Of a DNA stretch of 64,000 nucleotides, positions 26,974-37,880 are shown in pieces. Every line of letters starts with the position of its first letter. The first letter of the stretch is position 1. Below the pieces are notes generated by a model that searched no databases, was not told the origin of the DNA, and saw only the letters and a program-made list of their open reading frames with translations. The DNA comes from Chaunax sp. Z400 (taxonomy: Eukaryota > Chordata > Actinopteri > Lophiiformes > Chaunacidae), in the NCBI GenBank assembly GCA_037577475.1, contig CM075192.1, forward strand, positions 16,997,408 to 17,061,407, written 5' to 3'. Position numbers and translations under genes: made by a program.

Positions 26974-28099
26974 ACAAATCGGCAATAAAAGCCAAGTTGG
27001 GTACATTGCAAAAGTTGGAAGACGTTGGTAAAGCGTTTGTCTAATTACCGATCTGCAGCAGCTCTGCTTCCTCGCATCCACGCCAGGTATACAAGCCTCT
27101 CCATCTCAATAGCGTGCAACATCTATGGTGTGCAGCTACTACTACCGGTATAAAGCCCTGCGGCTGCTCTGATTGGTTTCGGATTGCACTGCTTAGACAA
27201 CATTGCCGAGCTTGTGTAAGGACAAAAACACCTAAACACAAGCTCATCGGTGTTGTATATGCAGCTCAATGTATCGAGCAGTGCACTGATATGTAAGTAG
27301 GGGAAACCAAACAACTGCTCCACAAATACATGGCACAACACAGGAGGTCAGCTCTTCAGGCCAAGACTCAGCAGTCCACCTACATCTGAAGGACGAGGGA
27401 CATTCCTTTAAGACAGCAATGGTGTGAGATAGGAGTAGGTGAAGCCATCTATGTCAAACTGGAAGGACCATTTCTAAACAGGGGTGGGGGTCTACGCCAC
27501 AAACTATCACCCACTTAAAATGCAGTCTTAGCATCACGGCCGTGTTGTGATTCAACTCATTACTTTTGTGCTGAGTGTGCAGACAGTAAACACATCCAGT
27601 ACAAAAACATTATGGTTTCTATGATTGAATACAGAGGACTTTCTTTATCACAACTATCAGCATTAACCCAATATTCCAGGTGAAACATTACTCCTGTTAT
27701 GCTGAGGAGAGTCCTGATAAACAGTTTTAAAGGCTTCTATGTTTCACATCAACAGTGTCAATGTGTGTTTTGATGGTCGGAGAACCACGACTCAAGAGGC
27801 AGGAGAAAGGTCAGAGGTCAAGAAGGCCTCATGGTACAAATACATAGTCTATGAACAACTAAGACATTCCATATTCAATAAAAATGACATGACATGAAAA
27901 TGCAAGAATAGGTTCTAAGTAGTCACATGGGAATCTGTGGAGGAAGGAAGGATGGAGAGACAAAGGCCTGAGAGGAGCAGATAAGAATATAAGAAATGAC
28001 AGAGCAGAATAATAGAGATACGGATACAGACGAGATGGACGAAATGGAGCAATACCGCCGTAAATAGTTGAGGGCAATGTAGCTACAATTCAAGCAAGG
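26974..28099 (+). mobile_element. Penelope-like element fragment, copy 2
   Basis: Nearly identical to the segment 4.27 kb upstream: by eye roughly a dozen substitutions and a small indel (about 8 bases net near 28020-28050) over 1.1 kb. It carries the same premature stop in the GIY-YIG motif and the same later frameshifts. Outside both ends the flanks differ from those of copy 1. The shared lesions mean that the ancestor of both copies was already dead. Confidence 0.75.
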
Positions 28100-28382
28100 C
28101 ACAACGAATATACGGGAAAAACGAAGAAGAAAAAAGTGAAGTGATAAAGTGATGTCTGGATGTTTTTAATGACCTCACAGACCACCACCGAGTACATTGT
28201 TACCTCTTCTTTTGCTGCTTTGTATTTACTAGGTATATTTTCACAACCTACGGCCTTCGCCATCCCCCGATTCTCCAAGATACTTGAAAGAGATCGACAT
28301 CTTTGGCTTTAAGTGAATTAATTTAAGGAATTACAAATTGTTTAGACAAGAAAATATGCAGTACTGTGTATTCGGCAGTCTT

Positions 28383-28560
28383 AAAATTTTTTTTGATACC
28401 ATTGATCACAACATATTAAATTGGAAAGGTATTACAGGTGTTGGTTGAATTGGATGAAAAGTTATTTAAGAAAACGGGATCATTTGTACAAATAGGTGAG
28501 GTATGGGATTCTTGTTTAGATTAAAAAATACTACTGGGTTGTACATTGAATGGGGATAGG
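28383..28560 (+). mobile_element. fossil of a LINE reverse transcriptase
   Basis: One frame reads FDTIDHNILN, a hallmark of the RT 'AFDTVDH' block. Other frames continue with ELDEKLFKKTGSFVQIGE, matching the 'NWMKSYL..R.QFVQIG' block that follows it in LINE enzymes. Several stops and frameshifts separate the pieces, so it is an old, dead fragment. It is on the opposite strand to the LINE at 22.6-24.6 kb. Confidence 0.6.
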
Positions 28561-29250
28561 ATTTATGAATTAGAGTATATGGATATATTCTGAGTAGAAA
28601 ACGGGGTAGGAACAAATAAGTTACCTACTGTATGTGAGTCCCCTGCATGTCACACCTGCTTTCAGCCCAGCAGCAGGCTTTTCACATCTGCTGTTATTAT
28701 TATTAGAAACTAAGGAAATACAAATGTTGAGTTGTCAAAATGAGACATTTTGCTCCTTTTATGCCTTATGTTTGAAAAGCAGAAATCATTCATTAAACAC
28801 ATGGCCACAAAAATAACAGGCTTTCAATTCTCAGAAGTACAAGATTAAAACAAATACATGTTATATCTGTTTATTTAATAGACCCATACAATCTATGACT
28901 GTATGTATCATAGATAACAATCAGTTTATGTAATATTTCATACGGGGCTTTATGTGCATTTTGTGGGTTAGAAATATCCCCTACTTTACTCATGTTTAAA
29001 AATAGCATAAGTAGGTTCTAAGAGGAATTCCCTAGGTAATTTCCTATGAAATCCCACAGTGGTGTGATAAGCTTGGGAGTGGGTGCACAGCTCTGTGGGC
29101 AAATTTAGACTATTTATTTTCATGCATTAAATCATATGAGTGTGCAGATAAAAACACAAAATTATGGAAATACCTCACTTGGGGTCAATGATTAAAAACA
29201 GACAATATAAAAACAGAAAATGAAGCAAAAGTGTACTGGAACAGAAATAT

Positions 29251-29272
29251 GAAAATAAATAAATAAATAAAA
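29251..29272. repeat. AAAT tetranucleotide repeat
   Basis: Short run of aaataaataaataaataa upstream of guca1c. Confidence 0.7.
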
Positions 29273-29574
29273 AATCTCCCCCAGCCAAACCTGAGAGAGC
29301 TTCCTTTGTTTCGAGCCAACTCCCTGGATTGGCACACTATCCCACTGCAGTCATAGAGCATGCAATGGGCTGAGATTCTTGGAAGACTTCTGCTGTTATC
29401 CCATTAAAGGGTTATCTCTCCTTTTGGATGTCCAAAGACTTAAAGATTAAGGGTGTTGCATGAGGTTTCCAGACTTCAGTGCTACCAGTGCTCTGCAGCA
29501 TACTGTCCTCTCTCATCTCAACTTCACCACTGACTCTTTGCAGCATTCTGGACAAAAAAACCTCTGGGGGAATA

Positions 29575-31353
29575 ATGGGCACCCACTGCTCCAGCCTGGA
29601 TGATATCCTGGAGGAGGACATGCACCACTGGTACACCAAATTCATGAGGGAGTCTCCATCAGGGCTCATAACACTCTTTGAGCTCAAGACTATGCTTGAA
29701 ATGAACGGTATGACGGAGGAGGCCAGCAGCTATGTGGACCAGGTCTTCTTTACTTTTGACATGGATGGGGTAAGAAATCACCTGAAACACATTTACCCTT
29801 CCTTACCTAGGAAACAAAATACATTGTGTGAGACAGTAGCTTGGTGAATTCCAGATGCATGGAACTTGTTGAATTAATCTAATAATTTCTCAAGTTTCAT
29901 CGAACCAAACTTTGCAGGGAAAAATAAGAGGCTCTGTGTCTTATTACAGGTTGTTTTACACAACATGTAACATATTAAAAGGATTGTTAGAAGATTACAA
30001 ATATCTCTGGGGTTTTAAGAGGGACTGACTGAGTAAAGATCCACTCCTCTCTACTCAGTGAGCTCTGAACTCTTTCACAAAGCTTTGGATGAAAGGTCAT
30101 AAATTGTACAATAGCAGTGTGTGCATTCCGGTGTAAATATCTGCAATAGTTTTCTCAGACTTGCCCTTGCATGGAATGATAAAATGTAAAATTATACACC
30201 TATTTACAGTCCTTCTCCTAACTGTATTTTTCATGTGTTTGTTTGCAGGATGGCTATATAGACTTTGTCGAATACATTGCGGCAATAAGTTTATTATTGA
30301 AAGGAGAAATTAACCAGAAATTAAAGTGGTACTTCAAGCTCTTCGATCAAGATGGAAATGGGAAAATTGACAAAGAAGAACTGGAGACTATATTTAAGGT
30401 ACAAAATATATTTCATAAGTTGCATTTCACAGAATTTAGTTCACAGTTTTGTAAATCACAGTTATTTGCTACTCAAGAGACAAAAAGGGTTTAACTGGTC
30501 ATGAACAAGACATGACATCTAATCCAGAGGTCTCTTATCTAACCCCAAGCTTTGCCTGTGACCTAATTCACCTATAAGAGAAGTCACGCAAATCACCATA
30601 CAGATTACACGACACCTTTTCACCTTGTCATCATTATATCAGTAAATGTGAAACTGATTAATTCAGGTTTATGTATGTCATAGTTGTAGAAGTAGAAATC
30701 ATTTTATGCTCAGTAGTAGATGTAGAGGAACCAGTGTACTGTTGTATATTTAAAGACTATACGTTATACATAGTACTTATTAAGACTTGCAGTTCTTGTG
30801 TTCAGCAGCCAAATGAGAAAAGGCCCAGTGTCATTTTAAGATGATTTTAGTGAGTCCGTAGAACCAACAAATAACTGTGTAAACTCTTTGATCAGGCTAT
30901 TCAAGACATCACCAAAAGTTACGACGTCCCTCCGGAAGAGATCGTCACACTTATATATGAGAAGATCGATGTCCATGGAGAGGGTAAGGACAAATATGAT
31001 GATATAATAATTCATTAGCCCAGAATAACAGTGTTTTTGGTTAAAAATAATGTCACCATGATCAGTCCAGACATATGAAATATTACATAAATGTGATGAA
31101 TCAGTAAACATTCTAGTAGTTGTGAAATCTTGTTTAAAATAATCCCCATTATGACAGACCCTAGTATTTAAAATGTATTGAGGTCATTTTTTTAATCTTG
31201 TTACTTGAATCCTCAGGTGAGCTGACACTGGAGGAGTTCATCAGTGGAGCCAAGGAGCATCCCGACATCATGGATATGCTCACCAAGATGATGGATCTTA
31301 CCAATGTCCTTGAAATCATTATCAGAGGGCAGCAGAAGAAGGCTGTTAACTGA
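29575..31353 (+). CDS. guca1c: guanylate cyclase-activating protein 3 (GCAP3), 4 exons
   Basis: GCAPs are neuronal-calcium-sensor proteins that activate photoreceptor guanylate cyclase when calcium falls, restoring cGMP after light; GCAP3 is the cone-enriched form in fish. Exons: 29575-29769, 30249-30398, 30896-30983, 31217-31353, encoding 189 residues, the usual family length. MGTHCSS gives an N-myristoylation site (Gly2, Ser6). EF-hand 1 is degenerate (SPSG), as in all GCAPs. EF2 loop 62-73 (DMDGDGYIDFVE, split by intron 1) and EF3 loop 98-109 (DQDGNGKIDKEE) are canonical. EF4 loop 140-151 is odd: His142 stands at the third ligand position. LKWYFKLFD and the GELTLEEF-GAKEHPD block match zebrafish Gcap3 closely. 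Other GCAP paralogues are less similar. The start is chosen because Gly2 is required for acylation. Confidence 0.93.
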
Positions 31354-33300
31354 ATGGGCAGTGAACAACCTACATTTTGTGGAGAGATACTTCTGATGGA
31401 TTTTCAGGATGCAGCAGTTTTGAGGAAAGAGTTTAAGTGTGTGACTGATGAAGAGCAAAGTCCCATCTCAAACTGCACACAAAGAACTGAATGAACAGAC
31501 TGAGCAGCCCCATGCAAATATGATTTCTCCATCTGCTGCCTGAGGGAAGCTTGTGCTCTCACGTTTCCACGTCCTGGTTAAAGGTGGTGTGTTTGGAGAG
31601 TCTCAGTGAGGGGAGGCCCATCTGTTTAGGGTTCCCATCAGTAGATGACACAAAGCAAAGTGGATAAATCACTGTGATTTGACTTTATTAAGAGCTTATT
31701 GAGCTGGAAATATGGCATGGGACTCTTTGTTTGCAAGGTGCCAGGAACAAGCCGAGTGGGTTACTTACTAAGCATTATAATTTATTGATTTATAATTCAA
31801 CAGTCAATTCACATTTGGATTTTTCATCTTTACATCTTAACACCACGGTATCGTAACAATCTAAAACACAGAGTTTGTTGCTTTTTTTATTTTGTGCTGT
31901 TGCTCTTGTAAAGTCAACATAAAATCTACACAGTTGCTTGCATGAATATGGAATGGTGATGAAATATCAATACAATGGCTGAATGTAAAAACCAATAACT
32001 AAATGTAAGATTTAACTATGTTTTACAATAATTGAGGTTATAATGTTGCCTTATAAATCAACACGTTTTTGTTAAAACATGTTTTGCCTCTTTTCTTTTA
32101 AAGAAAATAATCTTGGCACTGTGATGCAGGAGTACAAGTCTTTGATATGACGGATTAACATTACACAACTGGACCATTTCTCCTGGAATGAAATCGGTTA
32201 CTACATGGTTGTGCACGGTAGCAAATACTGGAGGCTAGGGATGTTGACAAACTTAAATAAGTTACTAAAATGAACAGAATAGGATACATAAAAATATGTC
32301 ACATATATAATGTGCAAGGATTTCTATTTGTTTTGACCCTAACAACTGGAAGAACTCAAGTGATCCAAAACTGTGGTAAATTATACTGTACATATGTGCA
32401 GGGCACAGATAGAGGAATGCAACTTGAACTCTCATATTTCAAGACTGAGGTAAGGTGAGTTGATTTCATCTATAACTTTATCAACTTTTCGTCTAAAGAG
32501 ATGGACGGCTTGCTTCAAGAAAATCCGTCCTGTTGAGCAGACCATTGAGGATACAAGGTTTGCAACTGTTGGAGCTGCCGCTGTTTTCATTAACAGTTGA
32601 ATTCTGAATGAACATAAACTGATTTACTATAAAGTGGAAGCCAGTGTCTCTTTCAAATTGTAAACAAACAGCACCTCACTGCTGATCCCTCACATTGTAC
32701 ACAATAACAGATGAGTTGTTTGGCAACATAAACTTGTATTTCGTGTTCAGTGTGTTAGTTGATGCTTGGTTACTGTCATTTTATTTTGAGAGGAACCAGG
32801 CCTATCTGAACTATCTCAGTCCAGAGTTGGAATCCTTGATATTAAAATTATATGATGATAAAGATTGGATTTTGCTTTTTAAGACTAATCATCCAAATTC
32901 TTTTTGCCTTTGCAGCAGTCTGAACAGACAACTAAAGTGTGTCTGTTCAGTGTCTGTGTAACTGGGCGTAAATCTATAAAATGACCTTCACATCTTAAAG
33001 CTGCAGGCCTTTACATTAAGATTCTGTTTGAGTCAACATGACATCCCTCAGCTCATTTTGTTGACCAAATATCACACCATGTTGTCCCTTCTGGCAGAGG
33101 CCTTTCAAACATGATGGTCTGCCTGGTTAATGATTTGAAAACGGTTCCTTTTGGTGCCCACTGACATTATTTTGACCTTTTGTCAAAATATTACAGGTTG
33201 TGCAAATCAAACAGAGATAAGAGTTTGACTCCACATAGCACTCAAAATGTTTCTAAATGTATCGGATGATGCATTTACGCAACTACACTGATCAACCCAC
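31354..33300. other. guca1c 3' UTR and guca1c-thrsp intergenic DNA
   Basis: AT-rich sequence without a recognisable exon. No canonical AATAAA was noticed close to the guca1c stop. The ORFs at 32270-32458 and 32695-32961 have no known domain. Confidence 0.4.
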
Positions 33301-33309
33301 TTGGGCTCA

Positions 33310-33316
33310 TATAAAT
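33310..33316 (+). promoter_or_regulatory. thrsp: TATA box of thrsp
   Basis: tataaat within ctcatataaattc lies 91-97 bases before the thrsp ATG, leaving room for a start near 33340 and a short leader. It lies inside an upstream-extended open frame, so it argues that the frame before 33407 is not translated. Confidence 0.55.
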
Positions 33317-33406
33317 TCACCTGTAGCTGTATCCTTTGCACTGCACGCTGCTCCCCACTGTCAGCCACCACAGCACAGGAACGGTGAACCACTTCCAACT
33401 GGTACC

Positions 33407-33820
33407 ATGCAGTCCGCCGAGATCAGATTCAACAAAAACAGCCTGCGCTTGGCTCTGAGACGATACAGCTCTGCTGTCAGAAACATGGAGCAGACCATTC
33501 TCTTGCCGAGCCTGCTGCGAGATGTGCCCTCTGATGAGTTGGACTGTGACGCAGCAGAGGAGTCCTGCACTGATCTGTATGGCAACTACCAGATGCTCAA
33601 GACCATAAGAAACATAGCAGAGAGTGGTTTGGTTCCCCTCGATGACAAAACCAGGAACAGCACCACGCTTAACAAGACCCTGGAGCCTGTCTTGGACACA
33701 GATCCTGAAACTCTCTTCCGATTCCACCTGCGAGGACTGTTTTCTGTGATGACTGACCTGACCAAGAAGACTCAGAGCCTTACTGAGAAATACATGGACA
33801 TCATTGAAGCAGGAAATTAG
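33407..33820 (+). CDS. thrsp: thyroid hormone-responsive Spot14 protein (THRSP/MID1IP1 family), single coding exon
   Basis: Spot14-family proteins promote fatty-acid synthesis; the paralogue MID1IP1 drives acetyl-CoA carboxylase polymerisation and Spot14 modulates this. The 137-residue frame has the family blocks: RYSSAVRNMEQTILLPSLLRDVP near the N-terminus, DLYGNYQMLKTIRN in the middle, and a C-terminal helix FRFHLRGLFSVMTDLTKKTQSLTEKY. Human THRSP is 146 residues. The start at 33407 is preferred over an in-frame ATG at 33257 because family proteins begin just before this block and a TATA box sits between the two. The gene is tail to tail with ndufc2, as in human 11q14, which supports thrsp over mid1ip1. 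The coding region has no intron, normal for the family. Confidence 0.85.
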   Translation: MQSAEIRFNKNSLRLALRRYSSAVRNMEQTILLPSLLRDVPSDELDCDAAEESCTDLYGNYQMLKTIRNIAESGLVPLDDKTRNSTTLNKTLEPVLDTDPETLFRFHLRGLFSVMTDLTKKTQSLTEKYMDIIEAGN

Positions 33821-33960
33821 AGAGACATGGAAGATGTATTAACATCAAGCCAATATCTGATGTTACTTAAAATGCTGTGTGTAACAAAGACATATGCACA
33901 TCTCAAATGGCTGACCTGTTTACACCCAGTGACCACAAGCTTCTAAGTTAATAATTATGG

Positions 33961-33966
33961 AATAAA
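33961..33966 (+). terminator. thrsp: polyadenylation signal of thrsp
   Basis: AATAAA 141 bases after the stop codon, followed by a T/GT-rich stretch (tcagttctttgtcttc) near 33986-34002. Confidence 0.65.
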
Positions 33967-34181
33967 AGTGCATTGCAGAAACTGATCAGTTCTTTGTCTT
34001 CATTTTTGAGCTGTAATAACTAAAACTGTGATTTGGCGATATGGCAAAAACATTCATTGATAACATGATCTTAAAACAACAAAGTAGTGACCAAAGCTGT
34101 CCAGATATTAAACTTTGTAGAGAATAATGCTTATTACTATGACTTATCAGGAACATTTCAGAAAATGTTGGCTTTTAATAT

Positions 34182-34187
34182 TTTATT
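34182..34187 (-). terminator. ndufc2: polyadenylation signal of ndufc2 (minus strand)
   Basis: tttatt on the plus strand reads AATAAA on the minus strand, 127 bases past the ndufc2 stop. The two convergent transcripts would end about 200 bases apart. Confidence 0.5.
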
Positions 34188-34313
34188 ATTTACATACCAA
34201 AATTTCACACAATAAAAGACAGGAGGTTTTCACAGAATAACACTCAGGACAGATGGAAGTCTGCAAATGTTTTCCCTCTTTCTCCCTCTTCCATTTTCAC
34301 CAGCCACAGACAT

Positions 34314-35885
34314 TTAGCGCACAGGATAGAAGGGCTCGACGATCTCTGCAAAAGTCTTTTTTTCTGGTGAGATAAGACAAACAGGAACACTTTGCATTGA
34401 GCAAATACAGTGGCCACCATGTTTAAAATTTCTCTTTGAAGACAAATAAATGCCCTACTACACTAGAGAAATGATTGTAACAAACAACTAATCAGCATGG
34501 GGCTTCATACCCTCATATTGACCAAGATTCTAGTCTGTTGTCAGCATACAATTACTATTTGTTATGGTAATAATATGCAATAATAAACATAAAGAAACCT
34601 GAGTAAGGAAATATATTAAAATACACTTAAAAGGAGTAGTACTACATACTTGTATTAAAAACACAATACCAGGACAGTGCAGTTCTTTCTTTGAACAATT
34701 ATTCCCCTGAGTTGAATGAAAATCCACCTGACAACTATGCAACAAATCTTCATCATAAACCATCAATGATATCCAATTTAATTGTATTAATTGGGCAGAA
34801 ATTGGACAAATCACTGGCCCTTCTTACAGATTTGATTAGATTATGCATTGCTGGTCTAAAATGGCAGTGCAAAAATGTATAGAAATGTACATCAAACATT
34901 ATCCATGAGGACAGGCATATTGTTGGGTTCTGTCTGAAATTTCAATTACCTTTTACTGCAAATTCCTCCGGGTGGAGTTTGATATACTCATTCATATCTC
35001 GATCAAGTTTGGCATACATGTAATTTTCATTTTTTGTAAGCTGGTAGCCGATGAACCAACCAATAGTTGCCAGCAGGAACTGTCGATGAACACCTACAAT
35101 AACAAAGTAGAACAGCTTCAGTCGTGTTGTACACAACAGTACAATATGGATTTTGCACTGAAAACATAAATAGAGGCTTTCATTGTGCTTATGCGGAACC
35201 ACAGGTATAAACTTTACAAATGGGAACATGTTTCAAAGAGTTAAATTTAAGTCATTTCTACTAATGCTACCTGGCACAAAAATTAAGTCTAACACAAAAC
35301 TGGGATAAAGAAATAAAGCGTCAATAGCCAGATCAGATTAAGTATACAGTTCGGATCTAGAGCTCTGAGGTTAAACAACCATAAAACAGACCCTGGAAAT
35401 GCTGGTTATAGTCTTTTTTTTTAGTAAATTGGTTTGATGAATACTAACGATATTACTTAAAGTGTTTTATGCATGTCAAAAGTAAATGAGCAAAAATGTA
35501 CTTAATAGTTAGATCGAGTTAGTTTGGAAATATTTACCTGACCACACACATTGAGCTATCATAACTACTACAATGTCATAACAGACTTCTGCCCCTTGTG
35601 ACACACTAGCTCTTTTTTTTAACCTTAAATGCACAATTTCATGGTGAATTTTGTTCCTTTGTGATTGACTTTTGCATAACCTAGAGAGTAAAGTGCACCT
35701 TCATAGAAAGTTAGTTTGAAAGCCAGGTAGCAACAAGCACGCTAACCTGCTTTTAGCGGCGGCCTGTGGTTAATGGCATTATGAAGCATCGCGGAAAACC
35801 AGCCAACGCCGGACAGCCACACCGAATTCCTATTGATGACTCCGGGAGGAGGGAGACACTTTGCCTCGTCTGGTATGAACCCCAT
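34314..35885 (-). CDS. ndufc2: NADH dehydrogenase [ubiquinone] 1 subunit C2, 3 exons
   Basis: An accessory subunit of mitochondrial complex I in the inner-membrane arm. Minus-strand exons: 35885-35747, 35093-34950, 34363-34314, giving 110 residues (human 119). The protein begins MGFIPDEAKCLPPPGV, the counterpart of human FLPDEARSLPPPKL. Two membrane segments follow, NSVWLSGVGWFSAMLHNAI and QFLLATIGWFIGYQL, joined by a basic loop with the conserved GVHRQ. Then come NYMYAKLDRDMNEYIKLHPEEF and the tail EKKTFAEIVEPFYPVR, matching human KKTYGEIFEKFHPIR. The start at 35885 has a good context (gccATGg). The frame is open further upstream but only from a GTG. Junctions are GT-AG. Confidence 0.92.
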
Positions 35886-37874
35886 GGCGAGAAAATGTCC
35901 GTTCAATTCAGAAACCTCAACGACCTCCTGGGAGCCTGTGTTCACTTTTCCGCTATCACCTCTCGTAGGAAGTCAAGGGCATGGTGTGCAACCGAATAAA
36001 AGGTCCGGGGACATGTTGTAAGGAGTCGCATCAGTTCCCCATATTGTTTCCTAGCAACCAACGCCAGACGACAAACTTTACATTTAGCATTGAAGGTAAT
36101 TACTTTTGGAAATTACGTTACTTTTTTGTCATAAAATTATGTATGTATAACCAACACTGTAAGAATTTATGGTAAAGTCGTCACAATAACTAATGATTAG
36201 TGAAAGTATTTTTTTCAGTAACTAGATAGTAGCGTTGGCAGTTCCTTGTGCCTCATAAGATTCATTAGAAAAGTTACCGAAAGCTGGTCATTTAGTATTA
36301 ATTGCTCAACTTAATATCTTATTTTATTAAATTGTTTCCTCACGTCTATCACAACTTTAGTTTTTGGATAATGCACAATACGTTCTATAACAACTGAGCT
36401 GATCAATTATGAGCTTATTTGTAATCGCATTGCTTTTAAATTACTCCTGGCTACAGAACCGACAGATACATAAATCTATGGAGCAAAGGGTTGAGATACA
36501 GCGGAATAAAAGCATGGCATTTAACAAAGTAGAAGCAGCTCCTCAGAAGTGCAGTAGCCTGCTGAGATACTCTGCTTGTGAGCTGATGACATCATTCAGT
36601 GCAGTCTTCCTCCTCCTCCTTTAGCAGACAGGCTGCTGCTGCTGAGGATACACAGCCAGAGGAATTATGCCCTGCCCAGCAGTGCTTTAGCCTGTTTGAT
36701 GAGGTGACCGATGCATACAAAGTGTTTGTAAGTCCGGGGATACCCCCGTGTTTTTGGTAAGTGCTGATTATTTCCAGGGACGATGCGCAGGGCTGATTTT
36801 GATTTTTCTCTCCTGCATCTGCAGACAGAGCCAAAATGGCTAGAGTCAGCTGCTAGCTGCTAGTTGCTATACCGTTACTAGCTTCGCCCTAATGCCTATC
36901 AACAGCGTCAAGAAAAAATGTTATAACTCGAATTAAGTCTGTTCCGAATGCTACAGTGTTACTTTGCGCTATAAAATAAGATAAAAAGGGGATAAATATG
37001 CGACACTTGGAGGATTTACATTTATATCTTAGCGATTCCAGTTGTAATAAACCTTGATATATGTTCCATGGTACGAGATTGGTTGTCAGTGAATCACGTA
37101 AATTGCAGCAAAGATTTTAATTTTTTTTTAATATTTTTTTTTTTCCTTACAGCGAGGTAGTTATTACGCACGTATAGACCCGATTCTCAACGCTGGTAAC
37201 GGAGTAGATGTAACGGTTCTGTTACTATCCCTGTTGAGGCTGCGCGCATTTCACATGTCGTCCTTTTGTGTCGACACTGACAAAAGAAATAGAGATCCCC
37301 ATAGCTAGAACTCTGTTCTTAATTTAGCTAATTATTCACCCCGACAGTGTTTGGAGCCTCCATTGTCCCCCTAAAGTGATGCAAGCCCCCAGTAAATATC
37401 AGAAATTTCCCATTGTATACAAGTCATATGATGCCAAAATGGGGAAATTCAGTGGAGAAGTGAAATAGAATCATTTCCACTTTGTAACTAAATATTGTTG
37501 CTCTTTAGTTAAAACTGTGCTCAGTGTTTGAGGCCATAGCGATGGAACATCGTGGATAAAATACAATATACTGTAGTAAAATCTGTATTTTATCATTCAT
37601 ACTAGTAGAAAACACACTGAACATCCAAACCAGGTCATATTTTGGTAACATTTGATATCTCTGCTGAGGATGCTGACCTGTTTCCCACTTTCACAACAGT
37701 TTGGTCATTTATTTACTCATCAGCATCTTCTGCCTGCCCTGAAGACAGAATTGTGGCCACAAAAAAATTGTCAACATGTACTGGAGCCAAATGTCATTAC
37801 TGTAGTTAAGAGCAGTGATTTAGTTTCATGCATTTACTTCTCACCCATCTCTTTTTTTCCTTTATTTTTCACAG
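35886..37874. promoter_or_regulatory. ndufc2-rab30 divergent intergenic region with candidate rab30 leader exon
   Basis: ndufc2 and rab30 point away from each other, so this ~2 kb must hold both promoters. A plausible non-coding rab30 exon lies at about 36600-36727, ending tgttt-GTAAGT. The coding exon has its acceptor at 37871-37874, six bases before the ATG, so a spliced leader is needed. A sequence ending attgaag-GTAATT at about 36094 could be another leader exon. The ORFs at 36409-36624 (plus) and 36592-36834 (minus) overlap this area and have no domain. Confidence 0.4.
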
Positions 37875-37880
37875 TTTAGC

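Noticed and set aside
33257..33406. N-terminal extension of thrsp
   Set aside because: It contains the TATA box and has no match in Spot14 proteins; start set at 33407.
35886..35945. 20-residue extension of ndufc2
   Set aside because: It needs a GTG start and has no match; ATG at 35885 has a good context.
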